Below, piece by piece: positions 35,610 through 44,702 of a stretch of 64,000 nucleotides of DNA (its first letter is position 1; each line of letters opens with the position of its first letter). Below the pieces are notes generated by a model. It was not told the DNA's origin, searched no databases, and saw only the letters and a program-made list of their open reading frames with translations. A program made the translations under genes and the position numbers. This DNA is from JBNAVY01 sp049700195 (GTDB lineage: Bacteria > Bacillota > Thermoanaerobacteria > Thermoanaerobacterales > Thermoanaerobacteraceae). The stretch spans positions 48,414-112,413 of the forward strand of contig JBNAVY010000001.1 in NCBI GenBank assembly GCA_049700195.1, written 5' to 3'.

Positions 35610-36365
35610 ATGCTTGTATCAACGAGAAGAGATAAAATTAAAGAAATCATTTTAAAGAAAAAAGCTGTTAAAGTATCTGAACTGTGTGAAATGTTTAATG
35701 TTTCTGATGAAACAATAAGAAGAGATTTAGAGGAATTAGAGAGGCAGGGTATAGTAGAAAAAAATTACGGAGGTGCCATATTAATAGAAAATGTCATTAT
35801 ACCACCTCTTGTTAAAAGATTTAAAGAACAAATAGAAGAAAAACAAAAAATAGCAGCAAGGGCTGTTTCAAAAATACAAGAAGGCAATGTCATATTTTTA
35901 GATGCGGGTTCTACAACATATCACATAGCCCGTGCTATAAGGAATTTAAAAGGCATAACTGTTATTACTAATGCATTAAACATTGCTACAGAATTAGCTA
36001 ATAACCCCTTTATTGACCTTTTTCTTACCGGAGGGAAATTAAAGCATGATAATCATTCGATGGTAGGATTTGAAACACTAAATTGTATAGGTAAGTATAA
36101 CATAGACATATTGTTTTTAGGAACAGGTGGTATTTCTCTTGAAAAAGGGTTTACGACTTCAGATATTTTTGAAGCGGAAGCAAAAAAAACTATGATAAAG
36201 TCTTCCAGCAGAGTAATTGTTGTAGCAGACAGTAGTAAATTTGGAAAAGTTGCAATGGTATCCTTTGCTGCTTTTGAAGAGATTGAGGAAATAATAACTT
36301 CTGGAGAGCAGAATAAAGAGGTAATAGAGGAATTAGAAGACTATATAAAGATTGACGTTGTGTAG
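35610..36365 (+). CDS. DeoR-family transcriptional regulator
   Basis: About 251 residues. An N-terminal winged helix (VKVSELCEMFNVSDETIRRDLEELE) and the DeoR sensor domain (FLDAGSTTYHIARAI, LFLGTGGIS, KTMIKSSSRVIVVADSSKFG) are typical of regulators responding to phosphorylated sugars. ATG 35,610 is preferred because GGAG lies 9 bases before it; ATG 35,604 would be only 3 bases from that site. It heads the uxaE-kinase-gnd operon and is the obvious candidate to bind the CCACAAA repeats in its own leader and before uxuB. Confidence 0.88.
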   Translation: MLVSTRRDKIKEIILKKKAVKVSELCEMFNVSDETIRRDLEELERQGIVEKNYGGAILIENVIIPPLVKRFKEQIEEKQKIAARAVSKIQEGNVIFLDAGSTTYHIARAIRNLKGITVITNALNIATELANNPFIDLFLTGGKLKHDNHSMVGFETLNCIGKYNIDILFLGTGGISLEKGFTTSDIFEAEAKKTMIKSSSRVIVVADSSKFGKVAMVSFAAFEEIEEIITSGEQNKEVIEELEDYIKIDVV

Positions 36366-36396
36366 TTGTAAAAAAATAAAAAAGGGGTAATCGAAC

Positions 36397-37848
36397 ATGG
36401 AAGATAAACTTTCTAATTATTTATTAAAAAATTCTTTTCTTTTATATAATGATTCATTCAGAAGATTAAAAGAGGATGTTTATATTTTTGTAGCTAAAAA
36501 AGATAACGAAAAAAAAATAGGACTTTTGACAAAAGGTGATTTTAAATTATCTTCTCCTTATTTTGTTGAAAATAAATATTTAGAAGAACTTGGTTTTTAT
36601 CTTAACTTATATTCTTTAACTTACGAAAACTATTTAATATTAAAAGATAATTTTGGGATTTCTCCGGTGACGTGTAAAGAAAAAGCCTCTTTGGGCACAG
36701 GAGATAGATTGGGACTTGCGACTCCAGCTCATATAAAAGTTTTAAAAAATTATGATATTTTCCCTGTGTTAGCTCAACAATCTCCAAGAGAACTTATAAA
36801 AACTAATAGAAATTTTAAAGATGTATTACTAAAAGCTATTATAGGCATTTTAGAAGCAGGATACGGTGGAGGATTTGGAGCAGATGCCGACCACATAAAA
36901 GACGAAAAATATTTGATGGAAGCAATTGATGCAGGCTATACAATGTACACTCTTGATTTAAGTGATTTATTAGTGAAAATTTCAGATATGACAGAGTCTC
37001 AATTAAAAGAAAAGGCTCAAAGTTTATCCTCACAAAGCATGGAAATAATTGGAGAGTTTAAAGGTAAAAAATTTAGTTTTTCTACCGAGGAAGACTTTGC
37101 AGTTTCTGAAGATGAATTGTACAAATCTGCTATCACTTATGAAAAAGCTATGAAGTTTGTAGAAAAAGTGCATGGTGTTCTAAAGGACAAATTGCAGCAT
37201 TTCGATTTAGAAATTTCGATAGATGAAGGAGAAAAGGATACTACAGTAGAAGACCATATATTTGTAGTTGAATATTTGCATAGAAAAGGGATAGACTTTT
37301 GGAGTTTGGCTCCCAAATTTCCCGGGGAATTTCAAAAGGCTATTGATTACAAAGGAGACATAGAGAAGTTTACATCAGAACTTAAGAAGCATTATTTTCT
37401 TACTAAAGAATTAGGAGGGTACAAGTTAAGTCTTCATTCTGGAAGTGATAAATTTAGCATTTACAAAATATTTAATGAAATTACTGAAGGAAATTTCCAC
37501 ATTAAAACTTCTGGCACAAGCTGGCTTCAAGCGATAAACCTCATTTTTGAAAGTGATAAAAACCTTTTTAATGACCTTTATAAAATTGCTTTAGCTAATT
37601 TAGAAGAGAGTAAAAAGGCTTACAAAGTATTAATTGAAAGAGATGATTTTCCACAAACAATCCAAACAGAAGATTTAAAAATTCTTTTAAAACCTGAAAT
37701 TAAACAGCTTTTTCACATTTCCTATGGAGTTTTACTCGATGAAAAAAGAAAAGAAATTTATGAAGTTTTAGATAAGTATGAAGAACAACATTACGAGTTT
37801 GTAAGCAAAAACATTGAAAATCACTTAAAGGGAATATTTAACATATAA
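36397..37848 (+). CDS. uxaE: Tagaturonate/fructuronate epimerase
   Basis: A 483-residue protein matching UxaE, which interconverts D-tagaturonate and D-fructuronate and so joins galacturonate and glucuronate breakdown. Recognisable parts include GTGDRLGLATPAHIK, EAGYGGGFGADADHIK, SIDEGEKDTTVEDH and LHSGSDKFSIYKIF, with His/Asp/Glu residues suited to a metal site in a TIM-like barrel. It is cytoplasmic and lies 31 bases after the DeoR gene. The uxuB gene at 41,974 would use its product fructuronate. Assignment is from recollection of family sequences. Confidence 0.85.
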   Translation: MEDKLSNYLLKNSFLLYNDSFRRLKEDVYIFVAKKDNEKKIGLLTKGDFKLSSPYFVENKYLEELGFYLNLYSLTYENYLILKDNFGISPVTCKEKASLGTGDRLGLATPAHIKVLKNYDIFPVLAQQSPRELIKTNRNFKDVLLKAIIGILEAGYGGGFGADADHIKDEKYLMEAIDAGYTMYTLDLSDLLVKISDMTESQLKEKAQSLSSQSMEIIGEFKGKKFSFSTEEDFAVSEDELYKSAITYEKAMKFVEKVHGVLKDKLQHFDLEISIDEGEKDTTVEDHIFVVEYLHRKGIDFWSLAPKFPGEFQKAIDYKGDIEKFTSELKKHYFLTKELGGYKLSLHSGSDKFSIYKIFNEITEGNFHIKTSGTSWLQAINLIFESDKNLFNDLYKIALANLEESKKAYKVLIERDDFPQTIQTEDLKILLKPEIKQLFHISYGVLLDEKRKEIYEVLDKYEEQHYEFVSKNIENHLKGIFNI

Positions 37849-37864
37849 AGAGAGGAAGATAAAA

Positions 37865-38875
37865 ATGGATGTCAAAATTGCGATTGTAAATTCAAGTAGT
37901 TTTGGAATGTATTTCGAAGACCATATTGAGAGGTTAAAAGTTTTGGGGGAAGTGGAAAGATTTGAACTTCCTCATGACATGAGGGGAAAGGCTTTAGCAG
38001 AAAAATTAATGGGCTATTCTGTGATTATTGCCAGTGTAAAACCTTATTACGACAGAGAATTTTTTGAATACAAAGACAAGACTCTTTTAATTGCCCGCCA
38101 TGGCATAGGCTATGATGCTATAGATATAGAAAGTGCGACAAAAAAAGGTACTATAGTCACAAAAGTTGCTGGAATTGTAGAAAGAGAAGCAGTAGCAGAA
38201 AATGCAATTGCACTTCTTTTAGGTGTAATTAGAAAAGTAAGAGAAGCTTCTTTAAGAGTAAAAGATGGCAAATGGCATGAAAGAGCGGATTTTTTGGGTT
38301 ATGAGATAAAAGATAAAGTTGCTGGGATAATCGGTATTGGCAATATCGGGAGTAGAGTTGCTGAGATATTAAAATACGGCTTTGGGGCAAACGTTATTGC
38401 CTATGATCCTAATCTTTCAGAAGAGGAAATAATAAAAAGAGGAGCTCGTCCTGTGTCTTTAGAGGAGTTATTAGGGTCATCAGACATAATATCTCTTAAT
38501 GCTTCATTAAATGAGAGAAATTATCACATGCTGTCTTATAAAGAATTTTCTATGATGAAAAATAATGTATTTATTGTTAACACTGCAAGAGGTGAACTTA
38601 TAGATACACAAGCTCTTATAAAAGCCTTAAAAGAAGAAAAAGTAGCAGGAGTAGGGCTTGATGTTGCAGAAGGTGAGCCTATTGATGAGAACCATCCGCT
38701 TTTAGGCTTTGACAATGTCATAATCACACCCCACACATCTGCATACACTTATGAATGTTTAAGAGGTATGGGTGACAAGGTTGTTTCTGATGTAGAAAAG
38801 GTCTTAAAAGGAGAAATTCCTGATGGTGTTGTAAATAAAGAGGTGCTGGAGGGGGAGAAATGGAAAAAGATTTAG
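37865..38875 (+). CDS. D-isomer-specific 2-hydroxyacid dehydrogenase
   Basis: A 336-residue NAD(P)-dependent dehydrogenase with Rossmann motif GIIGIGNIGSRVA and the active-site Arg (NTARGELI), Glu (DVAEGEP) and His (TPHTSAYT). In a set with a gluconate-type kinase and gnd, a 2-ketogluconate reductase making gluconate would fit, but phosphoglycerate-dehydrogenase-like relatives act on many 2-ketoacids. Ribosome site GAGAGGAAG. It overlaps the following kinase gene by 16 bases, implying coupling. Confidence 0.83.
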   Translation: MDVKIAIVNSSSFGMYFEDHIERLKVLGEVERFELPHDMRGKALAEKLMGYSVIIASVKPYYDREFFEYKDKTLLIARHGIGYDAIDIESATKKGTIVTKVAGIVEREAVAENAIALLLGVIRKVREASLRVKDGKWHERADFLGYEIKDKVAGIIGIGNIGSRVAEILKYGFGANVIAYDPNLSEEEIIKRGARPVSLEELLGSSDIISLNASLNERNYHMLSYKEFSMMKNNVFIVNTARGELIDTQALIKALKEEKVAGVGLDVAEGEPIDENHPLLGFDNVIITPHTSAYTYECLRGMGDKVVSDVEKVLKGEIPDGVVNKEVLEGEKWKKI

Positions 38876-40344
38876 TTCTTTCCGTTGATATTGGTACTAC
38901 GAATCTAAAAGCAGGTGTAGTTGATAAAAGAGGAAATATTTTAAGTTTATATAGAAAAGAAACGCCTATAGAAAGAGACAATGAAGGAAAGGCGGAACAT
39001 AATCCTGAAGTTCTTTTTGCGGCTTTTGTAGAAGCAGTTAAAGAGGCTGCAAAAGGATTTGAAGATAAAATCTCTTTAATTGTGCCTTCTTCCTACATGT
39101 TTGGCTTAATTCCAATTGATGAAAATTTAAATCCCTTGATGGGTATGATGACACTTCTAGATTTAAGGGCTAAAGAAACCTATGAAAAACTTCTAGAAAA
39201 AATAGATGTAGGTGAGGTTTACAGAAGGACAGGCTTTACTCCAACTTTTCATGCTCCTTTGTTTAAAATTTACTGGTTAAAAGAAAAAAGAAGTGATATA
39301 TTTAATAAAACGAGGTTTTTTTTAAGTTCTAAAGATTTTATACTTTTAAAACTTTTAGGAAAGCCTTATACTGAGCCTAGCATATCTTCTGCAACTGGTT
39401 ATATGAATGTAAATAAACTTGAATGGGATGATTATGTACTTAATATTTTAGGGGTTTCAAAAGAAAAACTTCCTCCCATTATGCCTTCGGATAAAATTTT
39501 AGCCGATTTGCCTGAACAATCCAAAAAGCTTTTGGGATTAACAAATGATGTTAAAGTACTTGCAGGAGTTTACGATGGAGGAGCTTTAGGAATAGGAATT
39601 GGAGCTTTTGAGGAAGAAGTTGGTGCGATAAACATAGGGACTACTGGAATGTTCAGAGTAGCCTATCCTGAACCTGTTTTTGACAAAGAAGAGGCTATGA
39701 GGCTTCAAACTTATTATTTATCTTCGGGTAAATGGTTCATTGGGGCTGCTATAAACAATGCAGGTGTTGTACTAAAATGGCTTAGAGACAATATTTTTAA
39801 CATGACCTATGAAGAATTAACTCACGAGGCTTCAAAAGAAGATTCTTCAAATCTATTTTTCCTGCCTTACTTGACAGGCGAGAGGGACAAAGAAATAGGA
39901 AATATTGCATCAGGTGTATTTTTTGGATTAAAAAATACCCATACTAAGGGTCATATGATAAGAGCAGCTATGGAAGGAGTAGCCTTTTCCTTACGCATGA
40001 TTTATGAGGCGTTGAAGGACAATAATATAAAGGTAAAAGAAATTAGAGCAGGAGGAGGAGCGACAAATTCACCCTTATGGATGAAAATTTTTGCATCGAC
40101 ATTGGGACTGCCTATTAAAGTCTCTAAAGTAGAAGAGCCTGCCTTGGTTGGTTCTGCTATTTTGGGTTATTATGCCATTGGGAGGTATGAGAATCTTTCT
40201 GAAGCTACTAAGGAAATGGTTAGTGTAGAAAATGTTTATATGCCAGACGAAAAAGGGATCAATTATTATGAAAAGAAATTTCAATTTTTTAAAAAATTAT
40301 CTCGAGAGCTCAAAAGCCTATTCGAAGCTCACAGCAAATTATAA
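38860..40344 (+). CDS. gntK: FGGY-family carbohydrate kinase (gluconokinase-like)
   Basis: A 494-residue two-domain kinase of the FGGY family with N-terminal phosphate loop (SVDIGTTNLKAGVVD) and C-terminal motifs (GAINIGTTGMFR, GGGATNSPLWMKIFASTLGLPIKV). Being followed by 6-phosphogluconate dehydrogenase makes gluconate the most likely substrate (ATP + gluconate to 6-phosphogluconate). Xylulose or another sugar is possible, since FGGY specificity is hard to read. The start overlaps the dehydrogenase gene; GGAGGGGGAG is a very strong ribosome site. Confidence 0.8.
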   Translation: MEKDLVLSVDIGTTNLKAGVVDKRGNILSLYRKETPIERDNEGKAEHNPEVLFAAFVEAVKEAAKGFEDKISLIVPSSYMFGLIPIDENLNPLMGMMTLLDLRAKETYEKLLEKIDVGEVYRRTGFTPTFHAPLFKIYWLKEKRSDIFNKTRFFLSSKDFILLKLLGKPYTEPSISSATGYMNVNKLEWDDYVLNILGVSKEKLPPIMPSDKILADLPEQSKKLLGLTNDVKVLAGVYDGGALGIGIGAFEEEVGAINIGTTGMFRVAYPEPVFDKEEAMRLQTYYLSSGKWFIGAAINNAGVVLKWLRDNIFNMTYEELTHEASKEDSSNLFFLPYLTGERDKEIGNIASGVFFGLKNTHTKGHMIRAAMEGVAFSLRMIYEALKDNNIKVKEIRAGGGATNSPLWMKIFASTLGLPIKVSKVEEPALVGSAILGYYAIGRYENLSEATKEMVSVENVYMPDEKGINYYEKKFQFFKKLSRELKSLFEAHSKL

Positions 40345-40361
40345 AACAGGAGGTAAAATAA

Positions 40362-41768
40362 ATGTATGAAATAGGATTAATTGGTTTAGCTGTAATGGGA
40401 CAAAATTTGGCTTTAAACATTGCAAGAAAAAGCTATAACGTATCTGTATTTAACAGAACACCTGAAAAAACACAAGAATTCATGCAAAACAAAGTAAAAG
40501 ATGAGCAAATTAAGCCTTATTATGACATCAAATCTTTTGTAGAGTCTTTAAAGAGGCCCAGAAAAATCATTCTCATGGTCAAAGCAGGAAAACCAGTAGA
40601 TGATGTAATAGATGAGCTTTTGCCTTATCTTGACAAAGAAGACTTGATCATTGATGGAGGAAATTCTTATTTTAAAGATACTACAAGGCGTATAAAAGAA
40701 TTGAAAGAAAAAGGCATTCTCTATTTAGGAATGGGAGTATCAGGGGGAGAGGCAGGAGCATTGCACGGTCCTTCACTAATGCCGGGAGGAAGTGTTGAAG
40801 CTTATGAAATGGTAAAAGATGTACTTTTAAAGATTGCAGCACAGACAGAGTCTGGTCCTTGCTGTACATATGTAGGGAATGATTCAGCAGGACATTTTGT
40901 TAAAATGGTCCACAATGGAATAGAATATGCTATAATGCAGGTAATATCTGAAGTTTACGATATAATGATAAAAAGTTTAAAGCTCTCTCCTGAAGAGATA
41001 GGAGAAATATTTGAAAAATGGAATAATGGGGAGTTAAACTCCTTCCTGATGGAGATTTCTTATAAAATAATGAAGTACAAAGACAAAGAAACAGGAAAAT
41101 ACCTCGTTGACCTCATATTAGACGAAGCAGAGCAAAAAGGCACAGGCAAATGGACTTCTCAAACCTCTTTGGATTTAGGAATACCAACTCCCTCTTTGAA
41201 CCTTGCAGTAGAAGCGAGAAGTTTATCTTTCTTTAAAGAGGAAAGAGTAAAACTTTCAAGGAAAGTTAAAAAAACATATCCTGATGCAAAATTAGATAAA
41301 GAAAAAGTGAAAAACGACTTAGAAAATGCTCTTTTGTTTAGTGTTTTTACATCTTTTTCTCAGGGATTATGGTTTATATCTGAAGCTTCAAAGGTTTTTG
41401 AGTATAATATTGACCTTTCAGAAGTATTGCGTATTTGGAAAGGTGGCTGTATTATAAGGGCAAAGATTTTAGACTTTTTGAGAGAAATATTAAATGAAAA
41501 CAAAGAGAATGTGAACTTGTTGGATAGCGATAAAGCCATTTCATTCCTCATGAATAAGTTGGATTCAATAAGAGACGTGACTAACTTAGCAAAAGAATTT
41601 TACATCCCAACGCTTGTACTTAATTCTTCATTAGATTATTTTTTGAGCATGATAGAAGAAAACTTGCCTGCTAATCTAATACAAGCTCAAAGAGATTTCT
41701 TCGGTGCTCACACATATAGAAGAATAGACAAAGAGGGGATTTTCCATACTGAATGGGAGGCAAACTAA
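40362..41768 (+). CDS. gnd: 6-phosphogluconate dehydrogenase, decarboxylating
   Basis: A 468-residue enzyme of the long Gnd type: GLAVMGQNLALNIA (nucleotide site), DGGNSYFKDT, MGVSGGEAGALHGPSLMPGG, the catalytic Lys in GHFVKMVHNGIEY, and the C-terminal helical domain. It makes ribulose 5-phosphate, CO2 and NAD(P)H from 6-phosphogluconate. Last gene of the operon, 17 bases after the kinase, followed by a terminator. Together with the kinase it carries gluconate into the pentose phosphate pathway. Confidence 0.94.
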   Translation: MYEIGLIGLAVMGQNLALNIARKSYNVSVFNRTPEKTQEFMQNKVKDEQIKPYYDIKSFVESLKRPRKIILMVKAGKPVDDVIDELLPYLDKEDLIIDGGNSYFKDTTRRIKELKEKGILYLGMGVSGGEAGALHGPSLMPGGSVEAYEMVKDVLLKIAAQTESGPCCTYVGNDSAGHFVKMVHNGIEYAIMQVISEVYDIMIKSLKLSPEEIGEIFEKWNNGELNSFLMEISYKIMKYKDKETGKYLVDLILDEAEQKGTGKWTSQTSLDLGIPTPSLNLAVEARSLSFFKEERVKLSRKVKKTYPDAKLDKEKVKNDLENALLFSVFTSFSQGLWFISEASKVFEYNIDLSEVLRIWKGGCIIRAKILDFLREILNENKENVNLLDSDKAISFLMNKLDSIRDVTNLAKEFYIPTLVLNSSLDYFLSMIEENLPANLIQAQRDFFGAHTYRRIDKEGIFHTEWEAN

Positions 41769-41796
41769 AAAATTGACATTTAGTTGATGTTGAATT

Positions 41797-41827
41797 AATG
41801 GGAGTTTTCTGTTCTCCCATTTTTTTT
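41797..41827 (+). terminator. Rho-independent terminator after gnd
   Basis: AATGGGAG and CTCCCATT form an 8-bp stem with a 9-base loop, and a T run extends to 41,827. It separates the gnd operon from the uxuB leader. Confidence 0.9.
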
Positions 41828-41859
41828 CAACAAAAATTCAATAAAAAACTTAAAAACCA

Positions 41860-41917
41860 AGAAGGATTTTTTGGATTAGTGTAGAATATATATAATAAAC
41901 ACAAGACAATCCACAAA
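41860..41917 (+). promoter_or_regulatory. Conserved leader element, copy B (uxuB operon)
   Basis: AAGAAGGATTTTTTGGATTA, TGTAGAAT (41,880-41,887), TATAAT (41,891-41,896) and AATCCACAAA (41,908-41,917) repeat copy A almost base for base, with identical internal spacing. The first ATG of uxuB lies 57 bases after it. The likeness suggests co-regulation of the DeoR/uxaE and uxuB operons. Confidence 0.55.
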
Positions 41918-41973
41918 TAATATGAATAAATTGTTGTGATTTTAAAGACAATTCACAGAAAGGAAGAAAGGAT

Positions 41974-43593
41974 ATGCTTTTAACTAGGGAGAGTATAAGA
42001 GATATTGATAAATGGCGAAAAGCAGGTATAAAACTTTCAAACTATGATGTAGAAAAAGTAGCAGAGAAGACTAAAGAAAATCCTATATGGTTACACTTTG
42101 GCGCAGGGAATATTTTTAGAGGTTTCATTGCACTTCTACAACAAAATCTTTTAGATAAAGGGCTTATTGATAAAGGAATTATTGCAGTGGAGTCATATGA
42201 TTATGAAATAATTAAAAAAATATATGAACCTTATGATAATTTGAGTATGCTGGTAGTATTAAATATAGATGGATCACTTGATATAGAAGTTATAGGCAGT
42301 ATAAGTGACAAAATAATAGCCGATCTATCTCACAGTGATTGGAAAAGATTAAAGGACGTATTTTCTAATCCGTATTTAAAGATAGCAAGTTTCACAATAA
42401 CCGAAAAAGCTTACAACTTAAAAGATTTTTCTGGTGAGTATATCAAAGATGTTAAAGAAGATATAGAGGTAGGGGTGGATAAACCCAGTCATATCATTTC
42501 AAAAGTAACTTCTTTAATATACGAAAGATACAAAACGGGGAAACACCCAATTGCACTTCTTAGTTTAGACAATTTTTCTGGTAATGGAGAAAAATTAAAA
42601 AGTGCAGTAAAAACTATTGCAGAAGAATGGGAAAATAAAGGTTTTGTAGAAAAAGGGTTTTTGGATTATTTAATAGATTCAACAAAAGTATCTTTCCCTC
42701 TTAGTATGATAGATAAAATAGTGCCAAGGCCTTCAGAAGATGTAAAGAAAAAGTTAGAGGAGCTTGGTATAGAGAAAATGGACATAATTAAAACCAGTAA
42801 AAATACAGTCATTGCGCCTTTTGTAAATGCTGAAAAAATACATTACCTTGTTGTAGAAGACAAATTTCCTAACGGCAGGCCTCCATTAGAAGAGGCAGGA
42901 GTGATTTTTACAGATAAAGAAACAGTAGAAAAAGTAGAGAAGATGAAAGTAACAACCTGTTTAAATCCTCTCCATACAACATTAGCGATTTTTGGTTGTT
43001 TGTTAAATTATAACACAATAGCAGACGAGATGAAAGATCCATGCCTTAAGAAACTTGTTGAAAAAGTGGGATATGACGAAGGATTACCTGTAGTCGTTCA
43101 TCCAGGAGTTTTAGACCCAGGAGAATTCTTAAAAGAAGTAATTGAGGTAAGATTCCCAAATCCATACATGCCAGATACACCTCAGAGAATTGCAACAGAT
43201 ACATCACAGAAGATGGCAATAAGATTTGGAGAGACAATAAAGTCATATAGAGAAAGACCAGATTTAAAAGTAGAAGATTTGAAGTATATTCCACTTGTAA
43301 TAGCAGGATGGTTAAGATATTTAATGGGAATAGATGATGAAGGCAATCCAATGGCATTAAGTCCAGACCCGTTGCTTGAAGATTTAAAATCACATGTTTT
43401 AAATATAAAGTTAGGAGATGTAGATTCTGTCCAAGACAATTTAAAACCTATTCTTTCAAATGAAAACATTTTTGGAGTAAACCTTTATGAAGTGGGGTTA
43501 GGAGAAAGGATAGAAAGTTATTTCAAAGAGTTCATAGAAGGACCAGGTGCAGTGAGAAGGGTATTGGAGAAATATCTAGGATGTAAGGGATGA
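41974..43593 (+). CDS. uxuB: Fructuronate reductase (mannitol dehydrogenase family)
   Basis: A 539-residue long-chain dehydrogenase of the mannitol dehydrogenase family: LHFGAGNIFRGFIA (nucleotide site), SMIDKIVPRPSED, CLNPLHTTLAIFGCLL (family motif), and the catalytic Lys probably in DEMKDP or nearby. It would reduce fructuronate to mannonate with NADH. Context supports UxuB over mannitol dehydrogenase: uxaC follows directly (ATGA overlap) and uxaE is upstream. The ribosome site is GAAAGGAAGAAAGG. No mannonate dehydratase gene is in this window. Confidence 0.87.
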   Translation: MLLTRESIRDIDKWRKAGIKLSNYDVEKVAEKTKENPIWLHFGAGNIFRGFIALLQQNLLDKGLIDKGIIAVESYDYEIIKKIYEPYDNLSMLVVLNIDGSLDIEVIGSISDKIIADLSHSDWKRLKDVFSNPYLKIASFTITEKAYNLKDFSGEYIKDVKEDIEVGVDKPSHIISKVTSLIYERYKTGKHPIALLSLDNFSGNGEKLKSAVKTIAEEWENKGFVEKGFLDYLIDSTKVSFPLSMIDKIVPRPSEDVKKKLEELGIEKMDIIKTSKNTVIAPFVNAEKIHYLVVEDKFPNGRPPLEEAGVIFTDKETVEKVEKMKVTTCLNPLHTTLAIFGCLLNYNTIADEMKDPCLKKLVEKVGYDEGLPVVVHPGVLDPGEFLKEVIEVRFPNPYMPDTPQRIATDTSQKMAIRFGETIKSYRERPDLKVEDLKYIPLVIAGWLRYLMGIDDEGNPMALSPDPLLEDLKSHVLNIKLGDVDSVQDNLKPILSNENIFGVNLYEVGLGERIESYFKEFIEGPGAVRRVLEKYLGCKG

Positions 43594-43598
43594 TGAAA

Positions 43599-44165
43599 AT
43601 GAAAAATTTTATGGATGAAAATTTTTTACTCTCAAATGAAACCGCTGTTAGATTGTATCACGATTATGCAAAAGATATGCCAATTTATGACTTTCATTGT
43701 CACTTAAGCCCAAAAGAAATATATGAAAACAAAAAATTTAAAAACATCACTGAAATATGGCTATATGGTGACCACTACAAATGGAGACTTATGAGAGCTA
43801 ATGGAATAGATGAAAAATATATTACAGGAAATGCTGATGATTATGATAAATTTATGGCATATGCCAAAACTATTCCTATGGCAATAGGAAACCCAGTTTA
43901 CCATTGGACTCATTTAGAGTTGCAAAAATATTTTGGTATATATGACCTTTTAAATGAAAAAACAGCAAAATCCATTTGGGAAAGAACGAATGAAGTTATA
44001 AATCATGATGACTTTAACGTAAGAAACATAATAAAAAAGTCAAATGTCAAAGTCATAATAACAACAGATGACCCGACGGACTCATTAGAATACCATATTA
44101 AGTTAAAAGAACAAAACGAATTTGATGTAAAAGTTTTACCTGCATACGGTATTCCAAATAGATGA
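43599..44165 (+). pseudogene. uxaC: Truncated glucuronate isomerase
   Basis: The first about 185 residues match UxaC: FMDENFLL, MPIYDFHCHLSPKEIYENK, DHYKWRLMRANG, NPVYHWTHLEL, KVLPA. The intact enzyme is about 465 residues. After VLPA the sequence departs abruptly and the frame stops 7 codons later. From 44,149 another gene's coding sequence (nagB-like) begins in a different frame, so uxaC has lost its last 60%, including most of the active-site barrel. It cannot be functional. ATG 43,599 is preferred over 43,590 from the AAGGGA site. The cell would need another uxaC copy to use glucuronate or galacturonate through uxaE/uxuB. Confidence 0.88.
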
Positions 44166-44700
44166 ATATATTGGGTTAGCGGCGGATGATCCAAGGTAAT
44201 TTTCACGTTTTTTAGCCGAATGTTTGATAAATATAGTAAGACCGGGTGAAGTCAATTTTATTGATACCTCAAAAGATATTGAAGCTGAATGCAAGCGTTA
44301 TGGGGAATTACTCAGAGCCGAACCGATTGATATTGTGTGTCTTTGTATTGGTAAAAATAGTAATATCCCCTTTAACGAATTTTGTATTGCTAATTTTAAT
44401 GATCTTAAGATAGTAAAAATTGTTAAAAATGTTGAAATTTCCTGTAAGCAACAGATCCATGAAGGTGTTTCCAAAAGCTTGAAAGTATACAGACGCACCC
44501 AGTAATTCTTACTATTCCTATAATCATGTAAGGTAATTATTTATATTGTATTGTATCCTAGTAAAATAAACAAATTAGGTAAAACGTACTATATATGGAG
44601 CAATTACAACAGATTGCAAAGTTTCTATCTTAAGACGCAATCCTAACTGTATTTTTAATCAGATAAAGATTCATATGGAAATTGGTAATGGAGGTGAGCC
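44149..44700 (+). pseudogene. nagB: Remnant of a glucosamine-6-phosphate deaminase-like gene
   Basis: From 44,149 the frame reads VFQIDEYIGLAADDP, the NagB hallmark, then hits a TAA at 44,197. It continues in the same frame as FSRFLAECL...DIEAECKRYGELL...CLCIGKNSNIPFNE. Later frames give THPVILTIPIIM (about 44,490-44,525) and TIYGAITTDCKVSILRRNPN (about 44,590-44,650), as at the C-terminus of the family. The first 60-65 residues are missing, and at least one nonsense codon and more than one frameshift are present. It directly precedes nagA, its normal partner. It is a dead gene fused to the stump of uxaC. Confidence 0.75.
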
Positions 44701-44702
44701 AG

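Noticed and set aside
41775..41780. TTGACA just after gnd as a promoter -35 box
   Set aside because: No -10 lies 16-18 bases downstream, and a terminator follows immediately.
43046..43469. Two overlapping minus-strand frames of 95-115 residues inside uxuB
   Set aside because: Both are antisense to a well-conserved gene, have no ribosome site, and their low-complexity Leu-rich content is what the reverse of this gene gives.
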